DNA from: Duganella sp. CF517
Lineage (GTDB): Bacteria; Pseudomonadota; Gammaproteobacteria; Burkholderiales; Burkholderiaceae_D
NCBI RefSeq assembly: GCF_900110275.1
Contig: NZ_FODC01000001.1
Coordinates: 1,217,198-1,281,197 of the forward strand
Reading direction: 5' to 3'
DNA length: 64,000 nt
Below, in pieces: positions 29,752 to 37,863 of this stretch. The stretch's first letter is position 1, and every line of letters starts with the position of its first letter. Both the position numbers and the translations under genes were made by a program. A model generated the notes under the pieces. That model did not search any database and was not told the origin of the DNA. It saw nothing but the letters and a program-made list of their open reading frames with translations.

Positions 29752-31728
29752 CTAGCGCGACGCCGGCCGGCCGCTGGCGAGCTGCTCGTCGAGCGTCAGC
29801 AGGTCGTCGCTGGCGCGCGGGCGCGGATTGGTGACCGACATGGCCACGCGCGGATTGGGCGCCAGCCCCAGCGCGTCGTCGTAGTCGTCCATCGCCGCGT
29901 CCTGGTGCAGTTCGCGCACCGGCGCGTAGCCGTCCCGCGCCCCCGCCGGCGCGCCCGGCGCCGCGCCGTAGAAGTCCGGCTGCACGTGCGCGAGCAGTTC
30001 CAGGGTCCTGCGGGTGTCCGCGTGGTCCGGCCCCAGCCGGCGCAGCTGCGCCTGCAGCACCTTGTCGAACAGCACCCTCGCCTCGTCATGCTCGTTTTGC
30101 GCCAATAAAGTACAGGCCAGCGCGGTCTTGCTGCGCAAGGTGTCGGCGTGCTCGGCGCCGAGCAGGCGCTTGCGCTTGGCCAGCACCTGCTCCTGCTCGC
30201 GCCGCGCCTGGTCGAGGTCGCCCCGCTGGAACAGCAGGTCGGCGCGCGCCGCCTTGCAGGAGAGGGTCAGCAGATGTTCCGAGCCGAGCATGCGCAGGTA
30301 GGCGTCCAGCACGCAGTCCTGGATGCCCAGTGCCTCGGCGCCCTTGCCCTGCTCGGCCAGGGTGGCCGCCAGATTGGCGCGCGCGGCCAGCGTGTCGAGG
30401 TGCTCGGCCCCCAGCAAGCGCTCGCGGGCCTCGACGATGCACTCCTCCAGGAACTGCGCCTCGTCGAGCCGCCCCTGCTGGCGCAGCACGCCGGCCAGGT
30501 TGCTTTTACTAATCAGCGTATCGGCATGGTCGTCGCCCATGCCGCGCTGCCGCAGCCCCAGGCTTTCCTCGAAACAGGCCAGCGCCTGGCGCAGCTTGCC
30601 TTCGCGGCGATACAGCTCGCCCAACAGGTTGAGGTCGCGCGCGAGCGGCTGCGACAAGGCGCGCGCGCCGCCCTCCCCCAACGCCTGGCGCGCCTCCTCG
30701 ATGGCCGACAGCAGGTGGATCTCGCGGCTCGACTGCCACGGGAAATAGCCGGGACCGAGCCAGTCGAGGAAGGCCTCGAAGGTGCGCGTCAGCGAAAAAC
30801 GGTCGCCGCCCTGGTCCATCCGCACCGCCAACTGCTCGCCGTAGGCGAACGTACGGGTCTGTTGCAGCTGGACTTCGTCGAAATAACTGTCCAGCGACAG
30901 GTGCTGCATGCCGTAGCACTCGCACAGGAGGCGCTCGAAGATCGGCTGGTAACCGACGATATGATGCTGCGGGTCGCCGCGCCGCCATTGCGAGCGCTGC
31001 GTGCTGTCGCCCATTTCGATGCGCGACGGCAGCGGGTAGACCACCAGCGGCCGCTGCTCGTCCTCGTGGCTGCGCCGGTAGGCGGTGGCGCGGGTGACCA
31101 GCGCCTGCACCCCCTCCAGGCTCTGGCGGTTGGGCGTGAACACCACCACCAGTTTGCGCGGCAGCAAGGTCGTGCAAATGCCGGCGGTATCGGTGCGGCC
31201 GGTGCGCGAATCGACCAGCACGTACCGGAAGTGGCGCGCCAGCTTGTCGGCGAAGCAACGGAACAGCGCCGGGCAGCTGTCGAACAACGCGTCCCAGTGC
31301 AGCGCCGCCAGCCGCTCGCCATAGCTTTCGTCGAAACGGCCGGCGCGCATCAGATACAACTGGCTGCTCTGGTCGACCCGGCTGACGTATTGTTCCCATC
31401 CGACCGCGGCCAGCACTTCGTGCGCGAGCTCCTCGTCGTCGAGCACGTCGGCGCCTTTGCGGCGCCGGTGCAGTTGCTCGCGGCACGCTTCGAAAAACTC
31501 CAGCACGCCGGGTCGCTCCTCGCCGTGCTCGAAGTAGTGATGCAGGCCGGGCGCTTCCATGTCCCAATCGATCATCAATACCGGGGTGGTGGCGTTTTGC
31601 TGTCTTGCAAGCAACACGGCCAGATTGGACAGGGCCATCGTGCGCCCCGTGCCGCCCTTGTAAGAATAGAAAGTAACCACTTCGCCGTTGGCTGTGAGCG
31701 GTGGCAAAGACAATGATGTGGTTTCCAT
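29752..31728 (-). CDS. KGGTGR-motif SIMIBI-type ATPase with C-terminal tetratricopeptide repeats
   Basis: A 658-residue protein. The N-terminus has a deviant Walker A of the MinD/ParA type, FYSYKGGTGRTMALSNLA (residues 20-37), in which Arg replaces the usual Lys-Thr pair. DWDMEAPGLHHYF (54-66) and a Walker B-like VLVDSRTGRTD (170-180) follow. About residues 365-585 form five roughly 42-residue kinesin-light-chain-type TPRs built on an LGxEHxDTL pattern. The last 70 residues look disordered. It starts nine bases after the TIR gene, so they form an operon. This layout matches the KGGVGR-variant ATPases known from FxsT-like proteins. The ligand and activity are unknown; a sensor or regulator for the TIR protein is an inference. 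Confidence 0.8.
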   Translation of the reverse strand: METTSLSLPPLTANGEVVTFYSYKGGTGRTMALSNLAVLLARQQNATTPVLMIDWDMEAPGLHHYFEHGEERPGVLEFFEACREQLHRRRKGADVLDDEELAHEVLAAVGWEQYVSRVDQSSQLYLMRAGRFDESYGERLAALHWDALFDSCPALFRCFADKLARHFRYVLVDSRTGRTDTAGICTTLLPRKLVVVFTPNRQSLEGVQALVTRATAYRRSHEDEQRPLVVYPLPSRIEMGDSTQRSQWRRGDPQHHIVGYQPIFERLLCECYGMQHLSLDSYFDEVQLQQTRTFAYGEQLAVRMDQGGDRFSLTRTFEAFLDWLGPGYFPWQSSREIHLLSAIEEARQALGEGGARALSQPLARDLNLLGELYRREGKLRQALACFEESLGLRQRGMGDDHADTLISKSNLAGVLRQQGRLDEAQFLEECIVEARERLLGAEHLDTLAARANLAATLAEQGKGAEALGIQDCVLDAYLRMLGSEHLLTLSCKAARADLLFQRGDLDQARREQEQVLAKRKRLLGAEHADTLRSKTALACTLLAQNEHDEARVLFDKVLQAQLRRLGPDHADTRRTLELLAHVQPDFYGAAPGAPAGARDGYAPVRELHQDAAMDDYDDALGLAPNPRVAMSVTNPRPRASDDLLTLDEQLASGRPASR

Positions 31729-31737
31729 AACAAACCT

Positions 31738-32343
31738 TTAACGAGGGAAGTGGGGAGGGGGGACGGCGCGCCATTCGGGCGGAATGTCCGGCATGACGAA
31801 ACGACCACAGTCATGCCCGGGCGGCGTGCACTGTTTCAGGTAGTGGTAATGCTGGGCGATCCGCAGGACTATCTTTTTTATGTCCGGCAAAAACTCGGGG
31901 TTGGTTTTCAAGTCCCCGCTCGCCAACGTGTACCGCGAGAAATCGACGTACATGCCGGGACCCGAAATCTGCGGCGGCAAGCTCAACGGGTGCTGGGTCA
32001 TGATGACCGGGATAATCAAGTGACTGGGCAGCGTGTACCATTTCTTGCGCTCGTCTTCAATTAGTTGCATTGCCGCAAACTCACGCCGGGTGTAGGCATG
32101 GGCTTCATACTTCGGTGTGTAAATCACAATCATGCAAACGCTTTCACACATCGCCCTGGCAATCTTCTCGTCCAGGTCGTCGCCTCCGCCGAGTTGCTCA
32201 CTGTCGACAAACAATTCGTTCTCGTTGTCGAAGTGGGGTTCCAGATAACATTTCAGAGCATCGATCAAATCGTTCTTGAACTTGCTCATGTATGCATGCT
32301 GGCCGTGTGCATAGCTGAAAAAACAGCCGTGGCGGATAGTCAT
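31738..32343 (-). CDS. TIR-domain protein (FxsC-like)
   Basis: A 201-residue cytoplasmic protein, first gene of the cassette. Residues 5-92 form a TIR domain: beta-A HGCFFSYAHGQ (5-15), a BB-loop-like segment FVDSEQLGGGDDLDEKIARA (45-64), MIVIYTPKYEAHAYTRREFA (71-90). Glu88 in TRREF aligns by position with the catalytic Glu of NADase TIR domains, so NAD+ cleavage is possible. The remaining residues (105-201) have an LIIPVIMTQHP strand and a Pro-rich tail. No signal peptide or membrane helix. Effector or adaptor role is inferred. The TIR call is strong, the biochemical role is not known. Confidence 0.78.
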   Translation of the reverse strand: MTIRHGCFFSYAHGQHAYMSKFKNDLIDALKCYLEPHFDNENELFVDSEQLGGGDDLDEKIARAMCESVCMIVIYTPKYEAHAYTRREFAAMQLIEDERKKWYTLPSHLIIPVIMTQHPLSLPPQISGPGMYVDFSRYTLASGDLKTNPEFLPDIKKIVLRIAQHYHYLKQCTPPGHDCGRFVMPDIPPEWRAVPPPHFPR

Positions 32344-32521
32344 GGCCTCCTCCGATCCTGCTCCTTAGGGGAACAGCGCTTAACCAACTCTAACAATCCG
32401 CTCATCGGCCACTTTGCGCCAACGCAAACGGGTGCGATATGCAAGGCTTAGGTCAAGCGGGCGGTCGGATGGCTTTGGCTCAAGCGGCGAGCGGTCGCCG
32501 CGCAGGCGAGAAAAGCCAGAA

Positions 32522-32541
32522 ATTGGTTAGAACACACCAAT
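32522..32541. promoter_or_regulatory. ATTGGT-N8-ACCAAT inverted repeat upstream of the TIR gene
   Basis: ATTGGT at 32522-32527 and ACCAAT at 32536-32541, spacer 8 bp. A related arrangement with a wider spacer (ATTGGTTAGA ... TAACCAATATCT) lies upstream of sdhC at about 55735-55790. TTGGT/ACCAA symmetry resembles GntR-family operators, but no regulator can be assigned. Confidence 0.4.
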
Positions 32542-32604
32542 ATCTGGCATGATTTCAGGAAAAATCAAGGCATCGGGACGCGCTAGCGCGGATGAGCGGG
32601 CGGC

Positions 32605-32647
32605 GCGTCATCGGCCGCGAGCCGCGACGGCTCCCGGCCGATTACGC
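32605..32647. repeat. 20-bp imperfect stem-loop
   Basis: The left arm 32605-32624 pairs with 32628-32647 around a three-base loop CGA, with only two mismatched positions. There is no T-run next to it, so it is not a plain terminator. It may be a REP-like element or a boundary structure. Confidence 0.7.
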
Positions 32648-32701
32648 GCTCTGCGGTAATCCGCCCGACGAAAATCGCTGTGATCGCCCGCATGGGGCAA
32701 G

Positions 32702-32733
32702 AGAAAAAATACCGAAAGTTACTGTTCGGTATT
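32702..32733 (-). terminator. Rho-independent terminator overlapping the helicase stop codon
   Basis: Minus strand: AATACCGAA / TTCGGTATT, a perfect 9-bp stem (32708-32716 with 32725-32733), 8-base loop, then a T-run. The left half of the stem encodes the last residues of the helicase, whose stop codon (32719-32721) is in the loop. Confidence 0.85.
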
Positions 32734-34755
32734 CTTGTTTTGGAAGAAAGCGACCGCGTCGGCCTGCTCGCGGGTGCGCTTGAACGAAGGCAGGCTCTGC
32801 CAGATCCGCTTGCCGTAGGGCTTGGAAATGACGCGCGGATCGCACAACATCAACACGCCGCGATCGCCTTCATCGCGGATCAGGCGGCCGGCGCCCTGCT
32901 TCAGGTTGATGATCGCTTCCGGCAAGGTGTGGTGCATGAAGCCGTTTTTGCCCTGCTTTTCCATGACCTCGATGCGCGCGGCGAGCACCGGATCGTCCGG
33001 CGGCGCGAACGGCAGCTTGTCGATAATCACCAAGGACAGGGCGTCGCCGCGCACGTCGACGCCTTCCCAGAAACTCTGGCTACCGATCAGCACGCCATTT
33101 CCCGCCTTGCGGAACTGGTCGAGCAGCTCGGTGCGGCCCCGGTCGCCCTGGATAAACAGCGGATACGGCAGGCCGCGCTTCTCGAACTCGTCGCGCAGGC
33201 GCTCGGCGGCGCGCTTCACGGCGCGCAAAGTCGTGCACAAAAGAAAAGTTTTTCCGCCGGCCGCCTCGATCACCGGCAGCGCCAGGTCGAGCACCGCGTC
33301 GGTATAGCCGATGGAATTGGGGTCCGGCAAACCTTGCGGGACATATAAAAGGCCTTGCTGTTCGTAATTAAACGGGCTCGGCCACGTCTTCGACGGTTCG
33401 TCCGTCAGTCCCATTTGTTCGGAAAAATGGCTGAAATCATTCTTCACCGCCAACGTCGCCGACGTGAAAATCCAGCTGCGCGGCACGCCTTCGCGCTGGC
33501 CGTTGAAGATCGGCGCGATCGACAAAGGCGTTTTATGCAGCTGCAACGACGACGCGTAGGCTTCGACCCAGAACACCGCCTCCTCGCCTTTTTCGACGCG
33601 CGCCTTCGGATCGAATTTCCAGGACGACAATTTTTGCGCCAGTTCGATGCCGCGCTGGCGGCACTGTTCCAACGTCTCGGCGCGGGCCGCCTGGGTTTCG
33701 AGCACGGCCAGCATGCCGTCCAGCTCGTCCTTCAAGGTCTGCAAGGCCGGAAAAAAGTCGCTCGACGGCGCGATTTGCGGCAAGGACAGGCGCACGATAT
33801 CTTGCGGGAATGTCAACCTGAGGTCGCGCGCGGCCTTCTCCACCACCGTGACGACCTTGCCCCAATCGGCGCCGTCGCGCGCGTTCGACAAGCCTTCGGC
33901 CAGCACGTCGCGGCACAGTTCGAGGATTTGCGACGTCGAAAAGGTATCGCCGAAGAACAAGGTGGCAGTGTCCGGCAGTTGGTGCGCCTCATCGAAGATG
34001 ATGGTGTTGGCCGACGGCAGCAGCTCGGCGATGCCCGAATCCTTGAGGGCGACGTCGGCGAAGAACAGGTGGTGGTTGACGACGACCACGTCGGCCTGCT
34101 GCGCTTCCTTGCGCGCCTTCATGACGAAGCAATCCTGGTAATACTGGCACTCGGCGCCCATGCAATTGTCGCGGGTCGAGGTCACCAGGTTCCAGATCAG
34201 CGCGTTTTCCGGCACGCGCGCCAGCTCGGCCTTGTCGCCGGAACTGGTCATTTTCAGGAAACGCGAAATCTCGCGCAGGTGGCCGACGTCGTCGCGCGAG
34301 GTCATGCGGCCGTTCTGCAACGTGCGTTCCAGGTGGTAATGGCAGACGTAGTTCGAGCGGCCCTTGAGCAGCGCGACCGACACCGGCGCCTGCAAGGCGG
34401 CGCGCACAGTCGGAATATCGCGCAGGAACAGCTGGTCCTGCAAGTTTTTGGTCCCGGTCGAGACGATCGTCTTGCCGCCCCACAGCAAGGCCGGCACCAA
34501 GTAGGCGAACGTCTTGCCCGTGCCCGTGCCGGCTTCGGCGATCAAGGTGGTCTGGCTGGCGATCGCGGCGGCGACCGCCTTGGCCATTTCCGTCTGCGAG
34601 CGGCGCGGCTTGAAATCGCCGACAGCCGGACCCAACGGTCCTCCGGCGCCGAACAGTCGCTCGACCTCGGAATCGTATTTACCGGGGGGCAGGTCTGGGG
34701 TCGCCCCGACTACGGCGGGCGTGGCGTCGGCGGGCGTTGGAAGGTGTTCGGTCAA
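32719..34755 (-). CDS. ATP-dependent DNA helicase, DinG/YoaA type
   Basis: A 678-residue superfamily 2 (XPD-like) iron-sulfur helicase. Walker A is EAGTGTGKTFAYLVPALL. Four cysteines for the [4Fe-4S] cluster lie around NYVCHYH and CMGAECQYYQDC. VVVVNHHLFFADVAL and the DEAH box FDEAHQL follow. The C-terminal helicase half has IIDKLPFAPPDDP, GAGRLIRDEGDRGVLMLCDP. Such enzymes unwind R-loops, D-loops or stalled forks. The YdcH-like gene lies just upstream on the same strand. Confidence 0.92.
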   Translation of the reverse strand: MTEHLPTPADATPAVVGATPDLPPGKYDSEVERLFGAGGPLGPAVGDFKPRRSQTEMAKAVAAAIASQTTLIAEAGTGTGKTFAYLVPALLWGGKTIVSTGTKNLQDQLFLRDIPTVRAALQAPVSVALLKGRSNYVCHYHLERTLQNGRMTSRDDVGHLREISRFLKMTSSGDKAELARVPENALIWNLVTSTRDNCMGAECQYYQDCFVMKARKEAQQADVVVVNHHLFFADVALKDSGIAELLPSANTIIFDEAHQLPDTATLFFGDTFSTSQILELCRDVLAEGLSNARDGADWGKVVTVVEKAARDLRLTFPQDIVRLSLPQIAPSSDFFPALQTLKDELDGMLAVLETQAARAETLEQCRQRGIELAQKLSSWKFDPKARVEKGEEAVFWVEAYASSLQLHKTPLSIAPIFNGQREGVPRSWIFTSATLAVKNDFSHFSEQMGLTDEPSKTWPSPFNYEQQGLLYVPQGLPDPNSIGYTDAVLDLALPVIEAAGGKTFLLCTTLRAVKRAAERLRDEFEKRGLPYPLFIQGDRGRTELLDQFRKAGNGVLIGSQSFWEGVDVRGDALSLVIIDKLPFAPPDDPVLAARIEVMEKQGKNGFMHHTLPEAIINLKQGAGRLIRDEGDRGVLMLCDPRVISKPYGKRIWQSLPSFKRTREQADAVAFFQNKNTEQ

Positions 34756-34791
34756 AATATACTTAGTTGAGGCGCGCGCGGAAGCCGGACA

Positions 34792-34992
34792 TTACGCCGG
34801 CACGTCCGGCACCAGTTGCATTTTCAGCAGCGTGATATGGTCTTTCAACTGCAACTTGCGCTTTTTCAGGCGGCGCAGTTGCAGCTGATCGTGGTGTCCG
34901 TCCAGGGTGAGCATGTCGATCACCGCGTCCAGATCGCGGTGTTCGACGTCGAGTTCGATGAGACGACGCTGGATATCTTGTACATCAGTCAT
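34792..34992 (-). CDS. YdcH/DUF465 family small protein
   Basis: A 66-residue, highly charged helical protein: IELDVEHRDLDAVIDMLTLD followed by LQLRRLKKRKLQLKDHITLL. This is the DUF465 pattern, a helical hairpin with a conserved Leu-x-x-Lys-Lys-x-x-Leu-x-Leu-Lys-Asp segment. Function unknown. It lies 36 bp upstream of the helicase and is probably co-transcribed with it. Confidence 0.85.
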   Translation of the reverse strand: MTDVQDIQRRLIELDVEHRDLDAVIDMLTLDGHHDQLQLRRLKKRKLQLKDHITLLKMQLVPDVPA

Positions 34993-35149
34993 ATTTCTAG
35001 GTCTCTACCCACACAAAGTTTCACCGAAACAACACGCATATTGCAAACAAACTGCGACACGGTGCATAGTTTAATCTACGGCGGCTCCGCCGCCAACAGA
35101 ATGATCGATATCGCCGCTCGCCCGCCGTTCAGGATACAGTGTCAACCAT

Positions 35150-35923
35150 ATGAGCGCTTATAAAATAGAAGCCGGCACGGCCCAGCACATCGGCAACCGG
35201 CCACAGCAAAACGACCGCGTCGCCCTGCTGACGTCGCCGAGCGCGCCCGGCTATGTGCTGGCGGTGCTGGCCGACGGCAACAACAGTCCCGTCGGCTCTG
35301 ACCAGGCGCTGCTAACGAGCAAACACTTGTTCGATCAGTTCCGCGTCGGCGACGTGCCCAGCCTCCCCCGGCTGAAGGAGTTGCTCGCCGCGATAGTGCT
35401 GGAGGCCCATCAAGTCATCAAGATGAATCCGATCGCCGCCAGCGCGCAACCGCACTGCGCGCTGGCGCTGCTGGTGCTGACCCCGGCCGGTCAGGCGGTC
35501 TGGGCGCACGCTGGCGAAGCGCGCGTCTACCGCTTCAGCGGCGAGACCAGCGTCGGGCGCAGCAACGACAGCGCGTATATCGCGCACCTGGTGCAAGACG
35601 ACAAGGTGCCGCTGGAGGCGGCCAGGAAGCACCGCGGTTCCAGGCTGCTCAGCAATGTTCTGGGGAACAGCTTCAAGGCGCCGTTCGTCACGCTGGAAAC
35701 GCATGAGGGGCTGGCGCCGGGCGACGCATTTTTGCTCTGCTCGGATGGGCTGTGGCAGTGTTTCGCCGACCAGGAACTGGCGGCCGCGGTGGCGCGCAAC
35801 ACGCCGCGCCGGGCGGCCGAGCGCTTGATCGGCAAGGCCGCCGAGCGCGCGCAGGGCAAGGGCGACAATTGCACGATGGCGATCATCAAGTTCGTCGCGC
35901 CCGCCCCGCCCGCCGCCCGCTGA
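35150..35923 (+). CDS. PP2C-like protein phosphatase with altered metal motif
   Basis: A 257-residue protein of the PP2C/SpoIIE-type phosphatase fold. Motifs in order: RPQQNDRVALL (Asp22), VLADGNNSPVGSDQA (Asp42-Gly43), AHAGEARVYRFSGE, LCSDGLWQCF (Asp199) and GKGDNCTMAIIKF (Asp239). The usual DGMGG loop reads DGNNS and the GDSR motif reads GEAR, but the four metal-binding aspartates seem present, so activity on phosphoserine or phosphothreonine proteins is possible. It is a single plus-strand gene. No partner kinase is adjacent; a protein kinase gene lies 11 kb away. Confidence 0.75.
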   Translation: MSAYKIEAGTAQHIGNRPQQNDRVALLTSPSAPGYVLAVLADGNNSPVGSDQALLTSKHLFDQFRVGDVPSLPRLKELLAAIVLEAHQVIKMNPIAASAQPHCALALLVLTPAGQAVWAHAGEARVYRFSGETSVGRSNDSAYIAHLVQDDKVPLEAARKHRGSRLLSNVLGNSFKAPFVTLETHEGLAPGDAFLLCSDGLWQCFADQELAAAVARNTPRRAAERLIGKAAERAQGKGDNCTMAIIKFVAPAPPAAR

Positions 35924-35951
35924 GACACCGGCGCGCCGCGGCGGCGCCGGC

Positions 35952-36671
35952 TTACTGCTGTTTTTTCGCGGCGGCCGCTGCCGCCGCCGCCGCCGCAGCC
36001 GCCTTCTTCTTCTCGGCCGCGACCTTGGCCGACACCTTGCGTTCGGTCTCCGCCACCCGCTTGGCGACTTCGGCCTGACGACGCTCGGCGTCGATTTTCT
36101 TTTGCTCGAAGCGGGCCACGTTGGCGGCGCGCTTGTCGGCGGCCGCCGCCGTCGCGGCCGCCTCGCGTTTCATTTTGGCGGCATGGTCGGCTTCGCGCTC
36201 GGCCACGCGACGGCCTTTCGGCGGCGCCGGTTCCGGCTTGCTGTCGACATCCCTGACCGGCTTGGGCGGCAACGCTTCGCGCCGGGCCAGCTCCTCCTGG
36301 TCCTTGCGCACGCGCTCGGCCAGCTCGGCATCGCGGCGCGCCACCGAATCGGCGCGCTTGAAATGCTCGGCTTCCACTTCCAGCACGCGCAGGTTGGCCA
36401 ACGCGGCGCGGCGCTGCTCCTTGGCCTGGTCGAGACAATTGTTGACGAAGAATTTGTCGTTGCACACCGCCTCGCGGGATGCGTACTCGGCGTTGACGGC
36501 GGCACGCTCCGTGGCCACCTTGGCCAAGGTGGCGTCGGCCTCCTCGACCGAATGCGACGGCGGCGCCACCGACGTCGCCTCCTGCGCGACGGCCGGCGCC
36601 GCCACGGCGGCCACTGCGGCCAGCACGGCGACGGCGATCATGTCGCCCAACGGTTTCAAACTTGCTCTCAT
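35952..36671 (-). CDS. Secreted Lys/Ala/Glu-rich coiled-coil protein, unknown function
   Basis: A 239-residue protein I do not recognise. Start at 36671 (MRASLKPLGDMIAVAV) is fixed by AGGAAAG seven bases upstream. A signal peptide runs to about residue 31 (APAVAQ). The mature part contains two cysteines (VCNDKFFVNNCLDQAKEQRR) and a long charged region, consistent with coiled coil. The C-terminus is Lys/Ala-rich and ends in a 12-residue alanine run followed by KKQQ. Periplasmic location is likely. It lies 17 bp upstream-side of zapE's stop and converges on the PP2C gene. Confidence 0.7.
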   Translation of the reverse strand: MRASLKPLGDMIAVAVLAAVAAVAAPAVAQEATSVAPPSHSVEEADATLAKVATERAAVNAEYASREAVCNDKFFVNNCLDQAKEQRRAALANLRVLEVEAEHFKRADSVARRDAELAERVRKDQEELARREALPPKPVRDVDSKPEPAPPKGRRVAEREADHAAKMKREAAATAAAADKRAANVARFEQKKIDAERRQAEVAKRVAETERKVSAKVAAEKKKAAAAAAAAAAAAKKQQ

Positions 36672-36687
36672 ATTCTTTCCTGTGCCA

Positions 36688-37785
36688 TCAGGCCAGCGAA
36701 CCGGCCGCTGCCCGCTGTTCCTTATCCATGTATTCGCGCGACTGCATCTCGACAATGCGCGACACCGTGCGGTGAAATTCGTTGGCCAAGGTGCCGGTGG
36801 TGTACAACTCCTCCGGCTCGACCTCGGCCGACATCAACAACTTTACGCCCTGGTCGTAAAACACATCGATCAGCCACGTGAAGCGGCGCGCCTCCGACGA
36901 CATCGACGCCGACATCATCGGAATCCCGGACAATATCACGGTATGGAAGCGGCTGGCGATTTCCAGATAGTCGTTCTGCGAGCGCGGCCCGCCGCACAGG
37001 GTGTGGAAGTCGAACCAGATGATGGAACCGGCGCGGCGCAACGCGCGGATCTCGCGCGCCTCGATGCGCACCACCGGGTCCTCGTCGGCCGTCTCGGCGA
37101 TGCTGGTGTAGGCGTCGCGCAACTTCTGGTCGGTCTCGGCGTTGATCGGCGTGTAGTAGGAATCGACCTGCTCGAGCGCGCGGCCGCGATAGTCGATGCC
37201 GGCGTCGATGTTCATCACGTCGAGCTTCTCGTACAGCAGCTCGATGGTCGGCAGGATGCGGTCGCGGTGCAGCCCGTCCGGGTACAGCAGCTTCGGATCG
37301 TAGTTCGACGTCATGATGAAGGACACGCCGTTGTCGAACAGCGCCTTCAGCAGGTTGTACATGATCATGGCGTCGGCCACGTCGGAGATGTGGAATTCGT
37401 CGAAGCAGATCAAACGGTATTTCTTGGCGATGCGCTTGGCCACCTCGTCGAGCGGATTGGCGACGCCGGTCAGCTCGTCGAGCTGGCGGTGCACGCCGCG
37501 CATGAACTCGTGGAAGTGCAGGCGCGTCTTGCGCACCAGCGGCACCACCGAATAGAAGCTGTCCATCAGGAACGACTTGCCGCGCCCCACCCCGCCCCAC
37601 ATGTAGACGCCCTTGGGCACGTCGGGACGGTTGATCAGGCGCTTGAACGTGCTCGAGCGCTGGCCCTTGTACGCGACCCATTCGTCGTAGCATAGCTGCA
37701 GACGGTCGACGGCGCGGCGCTGTGCCGCGTCGGCCTTGAAATTGCGCTGTTCCAGCGCTTGCTGATAAAACTCTTCGACGTTCAT
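36688..37785 (-). CDS. zapE: Cell division protein ZapE (AFG1-like ATPase)
   Basis: A 365-residue AAA-type ATPase that binds FtsZ and destabilises filaments. Walker A is GGVGRGKSFLMDSFY, Walker B ICFDEFHISDVADAMIM, and sensor segment IMTSNYDPKLLYPDGLHRDR. The C-terminal part reads FTWLIDVFYDQGVKLLMSAE and RTVSRIVEMQSREYM. The start at 37785 (MNVEEFYQQALEQRN) matches the family. The stop is followed by the coiled-coil protein gene. Confidence 0.94.
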   Translation of the reverse strand: MNVEEFYQQALEQRNFKADAAQRRAVDRLQLCYDEWVAYKGQRSSTFKRLINRPDVPKGVYMWGGVGRGKSFLMDSFYSVVPLVRKTRLHFHEFMRGVHRQLDELTGVANPLDEVAKRIAKKYRLICFDEFHISDVADAMIMYNLLKALFDNGVSFIMTSNYDPKLLYPDGLHRDRILPTIELLYEKLDVMNIDAGIDYRGRALEQVDSYYTPINAETDQKLRDAYTSIAETADEDPVVRIEAREIRALRRAGSIIWFDFHTLCGGPRSQNDYLEIASRFHTVILSGIPMMSASMSSEARRFTWLIDVFYDQGVKLLMSAEVEPEELYTTGTLANEFHRTVSRIVEMQSREYMDKEQRAAAGSLA

Positions 37786-37809
37786 GTGTTCGATTCTATG
37801 TGGGCGGCG

Positions 37810-37840
37810 CAAACAAAAACGGGCGGACCGCAGTCCGCCC
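37810..37840 (-). terminator. Rho-independent terminator of the odh/lpd transcript
   Basis: Minus strand: GGGCGGAC / GTCCGCCC (37821-37828 with 37833-37840), loop TGCG, then GTTTTTGTTTGC. It lies about 120 bp after the lpdA stop, beyond a large inverted repeat. Confidence 0.85.
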
Positions 37841-37863
37841 GCAGTCCGCCTGTTGGACTCGAA

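Larger units (their letters stand above)
32344..32718. other. Structured noncoding gap upstream of the TIR gene
   Basis: This 375-bp stretch must hold the promoter of the TIR/ATPase cassette. It contains an inverted repeat ATTGGT/ACCAAT (32522-32541), a long stem-loop (32605-32647) and the distal end of the helicase terminator. I see no coding frame with protein-like composition. Confidence 0.6.

Noticed and set aside
29752-32343. FxSxx-COOH peptide/radical SAM locus
   Set aside because: Only the TIR-like and ATPase-TPR components are present; no radical SAM enzyme or short FxSxx-ending peptide was seen nearby.
32605-32647. Rho-independent terminator
   Set aside because: The stem is long but no T-run follows on either strand; a clear terminator for the helicase lies 60 bp away.
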